From: an uncultured Collinsella sp.
GTDB taxonomy: Bacteria > Actinomycetota > Coriobacteriia > Coriobacteriales > Coriobacteriaceae
Assembly: GCA_900755005.1 (NCBI GenBank)
Contig: CAAEEX010000098.1
Location: 1 to 12,124, forward strand
Length of the DNA: 12,124 nt
Direction: 5' to 3'
A program made the position numbers and the translations under genes. The notes below the pieces were generated by a model that was not told where the DNA came from, did not search any database, and saw only the letters and a list, made by a program, of their open reading frames with translations. Shown here one piece after another: positions 7,234 through 12,124 of this stretch (position 1 is its first letter; each line of letters starts with the position of its first letter).

Positions 7234-8118
7234 ATGAGCGAAAAGCAAATGAGGCTCGGCGCCCTCGAAGCCGGCGGGACCAAGATGGTCTGTGCCGTGG
7301 TGTCCGGCGACGGCGAGGTCCTCGACCGTATGGAGACCCCGACGCTTACGCCCGCCGAGACCGTCCCGCAGATGATCGAGTGGTTCACCGCCCGCGATGT
7401 GGACGCGTTGGGCATCGGCGCCTTCGGCCCGACCTGCGTCGACCCCAACGACGAGCGCTACGGCTCCATCCTCCAGACGCCCAAGCTCGCGTGGCGAGGC
7501 CATGGTCTTCGCGCCGCGTTCGCCGACGCCCTCGGGATTCCGGTGGCCTACGACACGGACGTGAACGTTGCCTGCCTCGGCGAAGTGGTCTTCGGCTGCT
7601 GCAAGGGGCTCGAGGACGCCGTCTACGTGACCATCGGCACCGGCGTGGGCGCGGGCGTCATGTGCGCGGGCAGACTCCTTCACGGCATGCTGCACCCCGA
7701 GGCCGGTCACATGCTGGTAAGGACCCGTCCCACCGAGGAGGGACGCTGCGTCTGCCCGAGCCACGCGAGCTGTCTCGAGGGGCTCGCCTCCGGCCCCGCC
7801 ATCGCCGCGCGCTGGGGAAAGCCCGCGGCCGAGCTCGCGGACAACGATGAGGTGTGGGCGCTCGAGGGGGATTATCTGGGGCAGATGTGCGCGAACCTCG
7901 TGCTCATGTACTCGCCTCGCCGCATCGTCCTCGGCGGCGGCGTGATGCACCAGGAGCAGCTTTACGGCATCGTCCGCAAGAAGACCCTCGAATATCTGGG
8001 TGGCTACATCCAGACCGCCGAGCTTAAGGACATGGAGAGCTACATTTGCGCCCCGGGCTGCGGCGGCGACCAAGGAATCCTCGGCGCGGCCGAGCTGGCA
8101 AGAAGGGCGCTCGCGTAA
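7234..8118 (+). CDS. ROK-family fructokinase
   Basis: This is a cytoplasmic sugar kinase (294 residues) that most resembles the fructokinase branch of the ROK family, whose members convert fructose to fructose 6-phosphate with ATP. The phosphate-binding loop LEAGGTK (11-17) has the Glu typical of that branch. IGAFGPTCVDP (61-71) is the conserved linker, D109 in YDTDVN is the catalytic base, and IGTGVGAG (134-141) contacts ATP. HPEAGHM leads into a zinc site made of H159, C174, H177 and C180 (spacing C-x2-H-x2-C), followed by LEGLASGPAI, another fructokinase hallmark. There is no N-terminal helix-turn-helix, so it is a kinase and not a ROK repressor. AAGGAGG just before the start is strong. 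Mannokinase or broader hexokinase activity cannot be excluded. It would trap the unphosphorylated fructose released by the GH172 enzyme. Confidence 0.9.
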   Translation: MSEKQMRLGALEAGGTKMVCAVVSGDGEVLDRMETPTLTPAETVPQMIEWFTARDVDALGIGAFGPTCVDPNDERYGSILQTPKLAWRGHGLRAAFADALGIPVAYDTDVNVACLGEVVFGCCKGLEDAVYVTIGTGVGAGVMCAGRLLHGMLHPEAGHMLVRTRPTEEGRCVCPSHASCLEGLASGPAIAARWGKPAAELADNDEVWALEGDYLGQMCANLVLMYSPRRIVLGGGVMHQEQLYGIVRKKTLEYLGGYIQTAELKDMESYICAPGCGGDQGILGAAELARRALA

Positions 8119-8150
8119 CTTGCGCTCTCTCCGCCATACAACGCGTTAAG

Positions 8151-8212
8151 AAAAGACGAGCGCTTCTTGCCAATTGAGCGGCAAGAAGTGCTCGTCTTTT
8201 GCATTTGTTTTT
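8151..8212. terminator. Strong bidirectional terminator at the end of the PTS-GH172-fructokinase operon
   Basis: Left arm 8151-8171 and right arm 8180-8200 form a 21-bp stem with a single G-T wobble and an 8-base loop. The + strand continues with TTTT, then GCATTTGTTTTT, and the - strand shows CTTTTCTT after the stem. It can therefore end both the fructokinase transcript and anything arriving from the right on the - strand. Confidence 0.88.
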
Positions 8213-8234
8213 GGGGCAGGACGCCCCGCCTCCG

Positions 8235-8454
8235 CTAGAGTCCCTGGACCGCCACACCCACGAGGTTTGGACCGGTGTGGACAAGAAGCGCGGGGCTGAT
8301 GTCGGAGCGGACGACCTCCACCGCGTTGGCCACGCGCTCGCACAGGGCCTGCTCCATGCGGTCGTAGAGGTCGGCGTGGGCCGAGGTGCGGCTCGCGGCA
8401 AAGCGCACCTCGGGGTGCTTCTCGACGATGGCGGCGATGAGCTTGACCTCGGTG
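8235..8454 (-). pseudogene. C-terminal remnant of a DegV-like protein
   Basis: Reading on the - strand, about 72 residues end at a TAG at 8235-8237 (HRTEVKLIAAIVEKHPEV, SAHADLYDRMEQAL, then SPALLVHTGPNLVGVAV). The last block resembles the C-terminus of DegV-family fatty-acid-binding proteins, where a Gly-rich HTGPxxxG strand closes the fold, and the helix before it also fits. There is no start codon with a ribosome site of its own. Its 5' end is joined at about 8455 to an IS200-type transposase fragment in another frame. DegV proteins bind acyl chains for the fatty acid kinase FakA, but this piece lacks the lipid pocket and should be non-functional. The family assignment is tentative because only the C-terminus remains. 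Confidence 0.45.
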
Positions 8455-8455
8455 C

Positions 8456-8521
8456 GATGCGGTACTTGCACAGCCATTTCGTGTGCGCGAGGCTGTTGGC
8501 TTTCTGGGCCACAGCAATCAC
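8456..8521 (-). pseudogene. tnpA: 5' fragment of an IS200/IS605-family transposase (tnpA)
   Basis: Starting with GTG at 8521 on the - strand, the first 22 codons read MIAVAQKANSLAHTKWLCKYRI. This is the N-terminal signature of IS200-type TnpA (SLSHTKWxCKYHIVF is the usual form). The HUH catalytic pair and the tyrosine would lie further on and are missing. After Ile the sequence becomes the DegV-like remnant in a different frame. The ribosome site GGGGGAAGG is part of the palindrome at 8521-8569. This is a dead end-fragment of a single-strand transposon. Confidence 0.68.
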
Positions 8522-8574
8522 CTTCCCCCTAGTATGATGACCTGAACAATCCTCATGCTAGGGGGAAGGTTTTT
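8521..8574. promoter_or_regulatory. IS200-type palindrome: ribosome-site lock on - strand, terminator on + strand
   Basis: Arms 8521-8537 and 8553-8569 pair over 17 bases with one wobble, around a 15-base loop. On the - strand one arm contains the tnpA ribosome site directly next to the GTG start, which would block translation. On the + strand the stem is followed by TTTTT (8570-8574), a proper intrinsic terminator for a transcript running antisense to tnpA. IS200 in enterobacteria uses both devices: a leader that hides the ribosome site and an antisense RNA. Confidence 0.6.
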
Positions 8575-8660
8575 GTCGCGTAGCGGAAATTGGCCTCCAC
8601 CCGCTGAGCGGGTGGCTTTCTATGCCGCGCGTGCCGCGCGGCACGGACTAAAGTCCATGA

Positions 8661-8695
8661 ATAAAAACGAGGAAGGCCACGTCCGGCCTCCTTCG
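8661..8695 (-). terminator. Intrinsic terminator reading on the - strand
   Basis: Arms 8668-8678 and 8685-8695 pair at 9 of 11 positions with a 6-base loop. On the - strand the stem is followed by GTTTTTAT (8667-8661), a clear U-tract. No intact - strand gene feeds it now, so it is probably left from a lost gene or belongs to the insertion sequence. Confidence 0.55.
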
Positions 8696-8716
8696 CAAAG
8701 GGTCTCTGATTACTCC

Positions 8717-8745
8717 CACTCATTGGGGACAGACTTAAATGAGTG
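8717..8745. repeat. GGGGAC-loop hairpin repeat
   Basis: CACTCATT (8717-8724) and AATGAGTG (8738-8745) form a perfect 8-bp stem around a 13-base loop that begins GGGGACAGAC. The 40-bp repeats at 10955 and 11324 have the same loop start on the opposite strand but an unrelated stem. Confidence 0.6.
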
Positions 8746-8765
8746 CTCTTGAAATGCCGGCGCCT

Positions 8766-8833
8766 GGGGACGTTCTTTTTCTGTCTGCAGTTTGGAACGT
8801 TCCTTTTCTGTCGGCAGTTTGGGACGGTCCTTA
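8766..8833. repeat. Short tandem repeat, 2.5 units of 27-28 bp, GGGGACG type
   Basis: Unit one (8766-8793), unit two (8794-8820) and a partial unit three (8821-8833) share the pattern GGRACGTTCYTTTTCTGTC followed by a KGCAGTTT end. The two full units differ by a few substitutions and one T in the run. The units start with the same GGGGAC word seen in the neighbouring hairpin. No gene is visible here. Confidence 0.7.
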
Positions 8834-8930
8834 GAGCTGCAGCGCGCCATGAGCGACGAGGCGAAGCGGATCATCCTGTCTTTTGAGTTCTAAGCATAAG
8901 CCCCTGTCTCTGAGCAATGACCGGTTCGCA
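8834..8930. other. Non-coding stretch, possible small relic
   Basis: No gene can be supported. A short open + strand stretch ends ...MSDEAKRIILSFEF at the TAA at 8892-8894 and has no ribosome site. It could be the C-terminal relic of a lost gene, but I cannot name one. The whole interval 8119-9103 contains no intact gene. It holds the terminator, the DegV and IS200 remnants and the repeats listed separately. Confidence 0.3.
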
Positions 8931-9056
8931 TTTGTGCGTATTTGCGTGCGTGGGATTGCGTGAATATGCGTATAGATGCGCCGTTTACGGGACAAAAATG
9001 ACCGTTTAGCGGTGAGATACGCAAAAACGCGCACAGACGCGCGTGTTTGTGCGAAT
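8931..9056 (+). promoter_or_regulatory. Repeat-rich regulatory region before the oxidoreductase-DeoR operon
   Basis: TGCGT or TGCGC recurs at 8935, 8943, 8947, 8957, 8967 and 8977, the last four 10 bases apart. The complement, ACGC, recurs at 9019, 9027 and 9037. Between these groups CCGTTTA occurs at 8981 and 9002, 21 bases apart, and TTTGTGCGWAT marks both outer ends (8931-8941 and 9046-9056). Spacing by whole turns of the helix suggests cooperative binding on one face, and the DeoR-family protein encoded downstream is the natural candidate. I could not assign a certain -35/-10 pair. Confidence 0.5.
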
Positions 9057-9103
9057 ATAGAGCTATCCGAAATGCAAGACGTTCTATGACACAGGAGGCA
9101 CAT

Positions 9104-10183
9104 ATGGTAGATTCCAAGCAGGCTCCACTCGACTCCGCGGCAGCCGCAAAAGCAGCGTTCGCTTCGGTCCAGGACAAGCCATTCCCCGATGATATCTTTA
9201 CGGCTCCCGAGCTTCGTTGGGCTGTGATCGGGTGCGGCGTTATCGCCAACCAGATGGCCCAGTCTCTCGCTCTTGCCGGCCGCAAGCTTGCGGGCGTCGC
9301 CAACCGTACGCTGTCCAAGGCTCAGGCTTTTGCTGAGCAGTATGGCATCGAGAAGGTCTATGAATCGGTTGAGGACCTCTACGCCGATCCGGGCATTGAC
9401 GCCGTCTATATCACCACGCCGCACAACACTCACATCACCTACCTGCGATCCGCTCTGGCAGCCGGTAAGCACGTGCTCTGCGAGAAGGCCATTACCCTCA
9501 ATTCCGTTGAGCTTGACGAAGCCCGCGCCATTGCCGACGAGCACAACGTGGTCCTCATGGACGCCACCACGGTGCTCCACATGCCTTTGTATCAGGAGCT
9601 GCGTCGCCGCATGGATGTCGGTGAGTTCGGCCGTATGAATCTCGCCCAGCTCAACTTTGGCAGCTACAAGGAGTACGGCGATCTGACCAATCGCTTCTAC
9701 AACCGCAACCTTGCTGGCGGTGCCATGCTCGATATTGGCGTGTATGCTCTGTCCGTCATGCGTCTCTTTATGGCAAGCCAGCCCGCTGAGGTCGTTTCGC
9801 TGGGCAACACCTGCGAGACCGGTGTTGACGTTGCGGGCGGCATCGTCTGCCGTAATGCCGAACAGCAGCTGGGCGTGGTGAGCCTTACGCTCCACTCCAA
9901 GCAGCCCAAGCGTTCGGTCATTAGCTTCGACAAGTGCTATATCGAGGTCAACGATTATCCGCGTGCCGATCACGCGACCATCGTGTGGACTGCAGACGGT
10001 CACCGTGAGGAGGTCCACGCTGGCACCGAGGCATACGCTCTGTGCTACGAGATGGCCGACCTGGAGAGGGCCGTTGCCGGCGATGATTCGAAGCGTGAGC
10101 TTCTGGGCTATGCTTCTGATGTTATGGAGCTTATGACCAAGCTCCGCGCCGACTGGGGAGTTGTGTACCCCGAGGAGGAGTAA
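9104..10183 (+). CDS. Gfo/Idh/MocA-family NAD(P)-dependent oxidoreductase
   Basis: This is a cytosolic sugar or polyol dehydrogenase-like protein (359 residues). The Rossmann motif AVIGCGVIANQ (40-50) binds NAD(P). ITTPHNTH (103-110) and GKHVLCEKAIT (121-131) carry the family EKP-type Lys (K128, here EKA instead of EKP). GGAMLDIGVYALS (205-217) is the substrate-side motif, with the Asp and a Tyr where many members have His. An N-terminal extension of about 35 residues precedes the Rossmann fold. The start at 9104 is preferred over the longer in-frame reading from 9047 because AGGAGG (9092-9097) lies 6 bases before it. The substrate cannot be told from sequence, and trans-1,2-dihydrodiol or hexose dehydrogenase-like roles are both possible. 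The DeoR repressor 3 bases downstream points to sugar metabolism. Codon use is visibly less GC-rich than in the PTS genes. Confidence 0.9.
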   Translation: MVDSKQAPLDSAAAAKAAFASVQDKPFPDDIFTAPELRWAVIGCGVIANQMAQSLALAGRKLAGVANRTLSKAQAFAEQYGIEKVYESVEDLYADPGIDAVYITTPHNTHITYLRSALAAGKHVLCEKAITLNSVELDEARAIADEHNVVLMDATTVLHMPLYQELRRRMDVGEFGRMNLAQLNFGSYKEYGDLTNRFYNRNLAGGAMLDIGVYALSVMRLFMASQPAEVVSLGNTCETGVDVAGGIVCRNAEQQLGVVSLTLHSKQPKRSVISFDKCYIEVNDYPRADHATIVWTADGHREEVHAGTEAYALCYEMADLERAVAGDDSKRELLGYASDVMELMTKLRADWGVVYPEEE

Positions 10184-10186
10184 GCG

Positions 10187-10933
10187 ATGCTTGCGGAAGA
10201 TAGGCTCAACGCGATCGTGTCGATGGTGCAGCAGGCCGGCTCGGTTACCGTGCCGGAGCTTGCCGAAGCCCTGGGCGTGACGGCGTCTACCATTCGGCGC
10301 GACCTGCAGACGCTCGACCGAGCGCACCGCATCGCCAAGGTCCACGGTGGAGCGACGAGTCTTGAGCGCGCGCACGTGACGCGCGACCTAACGCTTAATG
10401 AGCGCAGCGACCTCCATAACGACGACAAGGAGCGTATCTGCGCCCGTGCGGCGGCACTTGTGGAGCCCGAGAGCTTTGTATACATCGACTCGGGTTCGAC
10501 GACGCTCAGGCTCATCGAGCATCTTCCACACCTTGAAGATGTCACCTATGTGACCGATTCCGTGCTCCATGCTCAACGCCTTGCTTTGCGCGGCATGCGT
10601 ACCGTGGTGCTGGGTGGCGAGCTCAAACCCGAGACCGAGGCGCTCGTTGGCCCCGATGCCTTGGCAACCTTAGACCGCTACAACTTCAACTGTGGCTTTT
10701 GGGGCTCTAACGGCATTGCCGCCGAGCAGGGCTTCACGGCGCCCGATATCGAGGAGGCGCAAGTAAAGCGTATCTCGATGCGCCATACGGCCAAGCGCTT
10801 CGTAATCTCGGACGCCAGTAAATTTGGCATGGTGGCGCCCGTCAAGTTCGCGGACTTCCGTGACGCAACGATTATTACCGCAGGCGATGTCCCTGCCAAG
10901 TACCGGGCAATGGACAACGTCATCACGGTCTAA
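10187..10933 (+). CDS. DeoR/GlpR-family transcriptional repressor
   Basis: The protein (248 residues) has the full family layout. An N-terminal winged helix-turn-helix (about 3-57) has the signature VTVPELAEALGVTASTIRRDL, here given as VTVPELAEALG and VTASTIRRDL, ending in KVHGGAT. The C-terminal DeoR sensor domain (about 75-235) includes YIDSGSTT (99-106), VTDS (about 121-124), VVLGGELKPETEALVGP and SDASKFG. Members bind phosphorylated sugars through the sensor domain and release DNA. The gene starts 3 bases after the oxidoreductase stop, and its ribosome site lies in the GAGGAGGAG at the end of that gene, so the two are translationally coupled. It probably represses its own operon through the repeats at 8931-9056. 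There is no sign of truncation. Confidence 0.92.
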   Translation: MLAEDRLNAIVSMVQQAGSVTVPELAEALGVTASTIRRDLQTLDRAHRIAKVHGGATSLERAHVTRDLTLNERSDLHNDDKERICARAAALVEPESFVYIDSGSTTLRLIEHLPHLEDVTYVTDSVLHAQRLALRGMRTVVLGGELKPETEALVGPDALATLDRYNFNCGFWGSNGIAAEQGFTAPDIEEAQVKRISMRHTAKRFVISDASKFGMVAPVKFADFRDATIITAGDVPAKYRAMDNVITV

Positions 10934-10954
10934 CAGCAAGGGACGGGCTAAGAC

Positions 10955-10994
10955 CAAAACCACCACAAAGGTGCCTGTCCCCATTGTGGTGGTT
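10955..10994. repeat. 40-bp palindromic repeat, copy 1
   Basis: An 11-bp perfect stem (AACCACCACAA at 10958-10968 with TTGTGGTGGTT at 10984-10994) surrounds a 15-base loop. It is identical over 40 bases to the copy at 11324-11363 and in the same orientation. On the - strand the loop begins TGGGGACAGGC and the stem is followed by TTTTGG, so it could act as a terminator there. It lies 21 bases after the DeoR stop. Confidence 0.85.
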
Positions 10995-11026
10995 AGTAAC
11001 GAAAACCGAGTAGTTTTCTCAATAGA

Positions 11027-11066
11027 AAAGCGGCAACGTCTATCACGGGCGTCGCCGCTTTCGTTG
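11027..11066. terminator. Terminator-like hairpin between the convergent genes
   Basis: AAAGCGGCAACG (11027-11038) pairs with CGTCGCCGCTTT (11050-11061) with one mismatch and an 11-base loop. The + strand continues TTTCGTTG and the - strand continues CTTTTCTATT, so it can work in both directions. A smaller hairpin, GAAAAC-CGAGTA-GTTTTC, precedes it at 11001-11018. This is probably the main stop signal for the oxidoreductase-DeoR transcript. Confidence 0.65.
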
Positions 11067-11077
11067 TCTGCCGGTTT

Positions 11078-11295
11078 GTCTAAGTCTGTAACAACTGGAC
11101 CGTTAAAAGTGGGCTAGGTGTTACAGATCGAGATACTTACGAACCGCGCCGTCCCTTTGTCTCAATCTGTAACATCTGGGACTGATTTTGCCGAGTTACT
11201 GTTACAGATTGAGATTATTCCCTTGAGGGGATTCGAATGTCTCGATCTGTAACAGATAGACCGCAAAATGGGCTTTAGCTGTTACAGATCGAGAT
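11078..11295. repeat. Array of three 57-bp palindromic units
   Basis: The units are 11078-11134, 11159-11215 and 11239-11295. Each has a 16-base left arm (GTCTYRATCTGTAACA type), a 25-base centre and a 16-base right arm (TGTTACAGATYGAGAT type). Unit starts are 81 and 80 bases apart. The arms of units two and three pair at 15 of 16 positions, and unit one has a diverged left arm. Unit two has an A-T pair where unit three has G-C, a compensatory change. The centres are all 25 bases but differ in sequence. No open reading frame with a ribosome site is present. Confidence 0.88.
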
Positions 11296-11323
11296 GTTTG
11301 GGAATCCGGCAGAGCCATCGCGG

Positions 11324-11363
11324 CAAAACCACCACAAAGGTGCCTGTCCCCATTGTGGTGGTT
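11324..11363. repeat. 40-bp palindromic repeat, copy 2, at the end of the pseudouridine synthase gene
   Basis: It is identical to the copy at 10955-10994. It overlaps the last base of the - strand pseudouridine synthase stop codon. On the - strand the stem is followed by TTTTGCCGCG, so it probably serves as that gene's terminator. The two copies enclose the hairpin and the palindromic array. Confidence 0.85.
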
Positions 11364-12022
11364 TAGGGCTCCCAGGGGCAGGGGGCTTCGATGTGGATGT
11401 GCTCGCCGGTTACGGGATGCGTGAAGGACACGCTGTGGGCGTGGAGCATCAGGCCGCAGGGACGCGGCGTTCCGTACAGGTCATCGCCCACCAGGGGATG
11501 GCGCTCGCTGGCCAGATGTACGCGGATCTGGTGCTTGCGGCCGGTGAGCAACTCGACATCGATATACGAGCGCGTGGGCAGGCCACGGCGGCTCTTAAGA
11601 CGTTTGAGCACCTTCACGCGCGTTTGAGACGGCTTGCCGCTGGCGCCGACGCGCATCTTGCGGCTGTCGTGACGGTCGCGGGCGATGGGCTTGTCGATGA
11701 GCTTTTCGTTCCAGTCGATCTTGCCCTCGGCGAGCGCCAGGTAGTGCTTTTCGAACGCGTGGTCGATGATCATCTGGTCAAAGGCGGGCTGCGTCTGCTT
11801 GTCGAGTGAGAACAGCACCACGCCGGTGGTGTCACGGTCCAAGCGGTTGAGCGGCTGCATGTCGGTCGCGGCAAAGCCGTCGCCCATCGCCAGCAGCAGG
11901 TCGCTGGCGTAGTCGGTGAGCGTGCGCTCGCCGGTGCCGTCGCCGTGGACGATCATGCCGGCGGGCTTGTCGATGGCCATGAGCCAGGCGTCGCAATAGA
12001 GGACTTGAGGTTCTTCGTTCAC
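11363..12022 (-). CDS. RluA-family pseudouridine synthase, no S4 domain
   Basis: The enzyme (219 residues) converts uridine to pseudouridine in structured RNA. The opening LYCDAWLMAIDKPAGMIVH is the family's first motif. PLNRLDRDTTGVV (57-69) holds the catalytic Asp (D62), with Asn in place of the more common His before RLD. The GRKHQIRVHLA block (161-171) and HPLVGDDLYG (175-184) complete the active site. There is no N-terminal S4 RNA-binding domain, so it is a short RluA-type protein, and which RNA it modifies (23S rRNA or tRNA) cannot be decided. The start is a GTG at 12022, with AAAGG (12030-12034) 7 bases upstream on the - strand. It lies 15 bases after the stop of the preceding gene on the - strand, so they probably share a transcript. 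Confidence 0.9.
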   Translation of the reverse strand: MNEEPQVLYCDAWLMAIDKPAGMIVHGDGTGERTLTDYASDLLLAMGDGFAATDMQPLNRLDRDTTGVVLFSLDKQTQPAFDQMIIDHAFEKHYLALAEGKIDWNEKLIDKPIARDRHDSRKMRVGASGKPSQTRVKVLKRLKSRRGLPTRSYIDVELLTGRKHQIRVHLASERHPLVGDDLYGTPRPCGLMLHAHSVSFTHPVTGEHIHIEAPCPWEP

Positions 12023-12037
12023 GTGTAAGCCTTTCGG

Positions 12038-12124
12038 TTAGCTAATTCCCACAAACATGCAGCCCGAGGTGGCGCCGCGCAGGCGGGCGGCCGGCTTGCG
12101 GCCGGCTTGAGCCGCCTCGACAGC
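12038..12124 (-). CDS. C-terminus of an unidentified - strand gene (partial)
   Basis: The frame is open from the window edge to a TAA at 12038-12040 and encodes 28 residues ending GATSGCMFVGIS. A short duplicated stretch (CAAGCCGGCCG twice, 12 bases apart) encodes QAGRKPAA. I do not recognise the protein. Its stop lies 15 bases before the start of the pseudouridine synthase gene on the same strand, which supports a real gene in one operon, but with only the tail visible this is not certain. Confidence 0.42.
   Translation of the reverse strand, partial: AVEAAQAGRKPAARLRGATSGCMFVGIS

Larger units (their letters stand above)
8456..8660 (-). mobile_element. Left-end remnant of an IS200-like insertion sequence
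   Basis: The tnpA 5' fragment is preceded on the - strand by the 49-base palindrome (8521-8569). Then come a compact hairpin CCACCCGC-TGA-GCGGGTGG (8597-8615), the perfect 16-base palindrome CGTGCCGCGCGGCACG (8630-8645) and a small hairpin GGACT-AA-AGTCC (8645-8656). IS200/IS605 elements lack terminal inverted repeats and instead carry such subterminal hairpins, which TnpA recognises in single strands. The right end and most of the transposase are gone. The outer boundary near 8660 is estimated. Confidence 0.5.

Noticed and set aside
7234..8118. ROK protein considered as a sugar-responsive repressor
   Set aside because: It has no N-terminal helix-turn-helix and starts directly with the kinase phosphate-binding loop.
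8590..8660. Hairpin cluster considered as a TnpB-type guide (omega) RNA
   Set aside because: There is no tnpB sequence nearby, and the position upstream of tnpA fits subterminal hairpins of an IS200 left end better.
8831..10375. Long - strand open frame (514 codons) opposite the oxidoreductase
   Set aside because: It is the complement of the clear Gfo/Idh/MocA gene and shows no family signature.
11078..11295. Three evenly spaced repeats considered as a CRISPR array
   Set aside because: The repeated parts are long palindromic arms around variable centres. The gaps between units are 23-24 bases, and no cas genes are near.
11294..11809. + strand open frame (171 codons) across the array end and the pseudouridine synthase gene
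   Set aside because: It is antisense to a gene with an intact RluA active site, and begins inside repeat DNA without a ribosome site.

Overview
The window looks like a chromosomal accessory region of a GC-rich, Gram-positive gut actinobacterium. Coriobacteriia, close to Collinsella, is my best guess. The basis is high third-position GC, strong AGGAGG ribosome sites, mannose-family PTS genes, a LevR-type PRD regulator, and intergenic hairpins built around GGGGAC, which I associate with that class. I could not run a similarity search, so the taxon is an inference.

Layout. Positions 1-396 hold the 3' end of an MTA/SAH nucleosidase gene, interrupted by a frameshift and closed by a strong hairpin. 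Positions 623-8118 form a carbohydrate locus, all on the + strand: a 913-residue LevR-like regulator, the four parts of a mannose-family PTS (EIIB, EIIC, EIID, EIIA), a GH172 (DUF2961) glycosidase and a ROK fructokinase, ended by a 21-bp-stem terminator. Positions 8119-9103 are mostly decayed DNA: a DegV-like C-terminal remnant joined to the 5' end of an IS200-type transposase, IS200-like left-end hairpins, GGGGAC repeats, and then a repeat-rich regulatory region. Positions 9104-10933 hold a Gfo/Idh/MocA oxidoreductase and a DeoR-family repressor, 3 nt apart. Positions 10934-11362 lie between convergent genes and hold a 40-bp palindromic repeat, a terminator hairpin, three evenly spaced 57-bp palindromic units and a second identical copy of the 40-bp repeat. 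On the - strand, positions 11363-12022 encode an RluA-family pseudouridine synthase and 12038-12124 the C-terminus of an unidentified gene just upstream of it.

How the genes work together. GH172 was founded on a difructose dianhydride I synthase/hydrolase (alpha-D-fructofuranosidase) and also contains D-arabinofuranosidases. Here a GH172 enzyme without a signal peptide sits between its own PTS and a fructokinase-type ROK enzyme. The simplest model is uptake and phosphorylation of an alpha-fructofuranoside or difructose anhydride, cytoplasmic cleavage by GH172 to fructose plus fructose phosphate, and phosphorylation of the free fructose by the ROK kinase. The regulator keeps the PTS-responsive domains of LevR but has lost the sigma-54 contact loop (GAFTGA) and the Walker B acidic residues, so it probably works without sigma-54. 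This locus is the main candidate for an undescribed system in the window.
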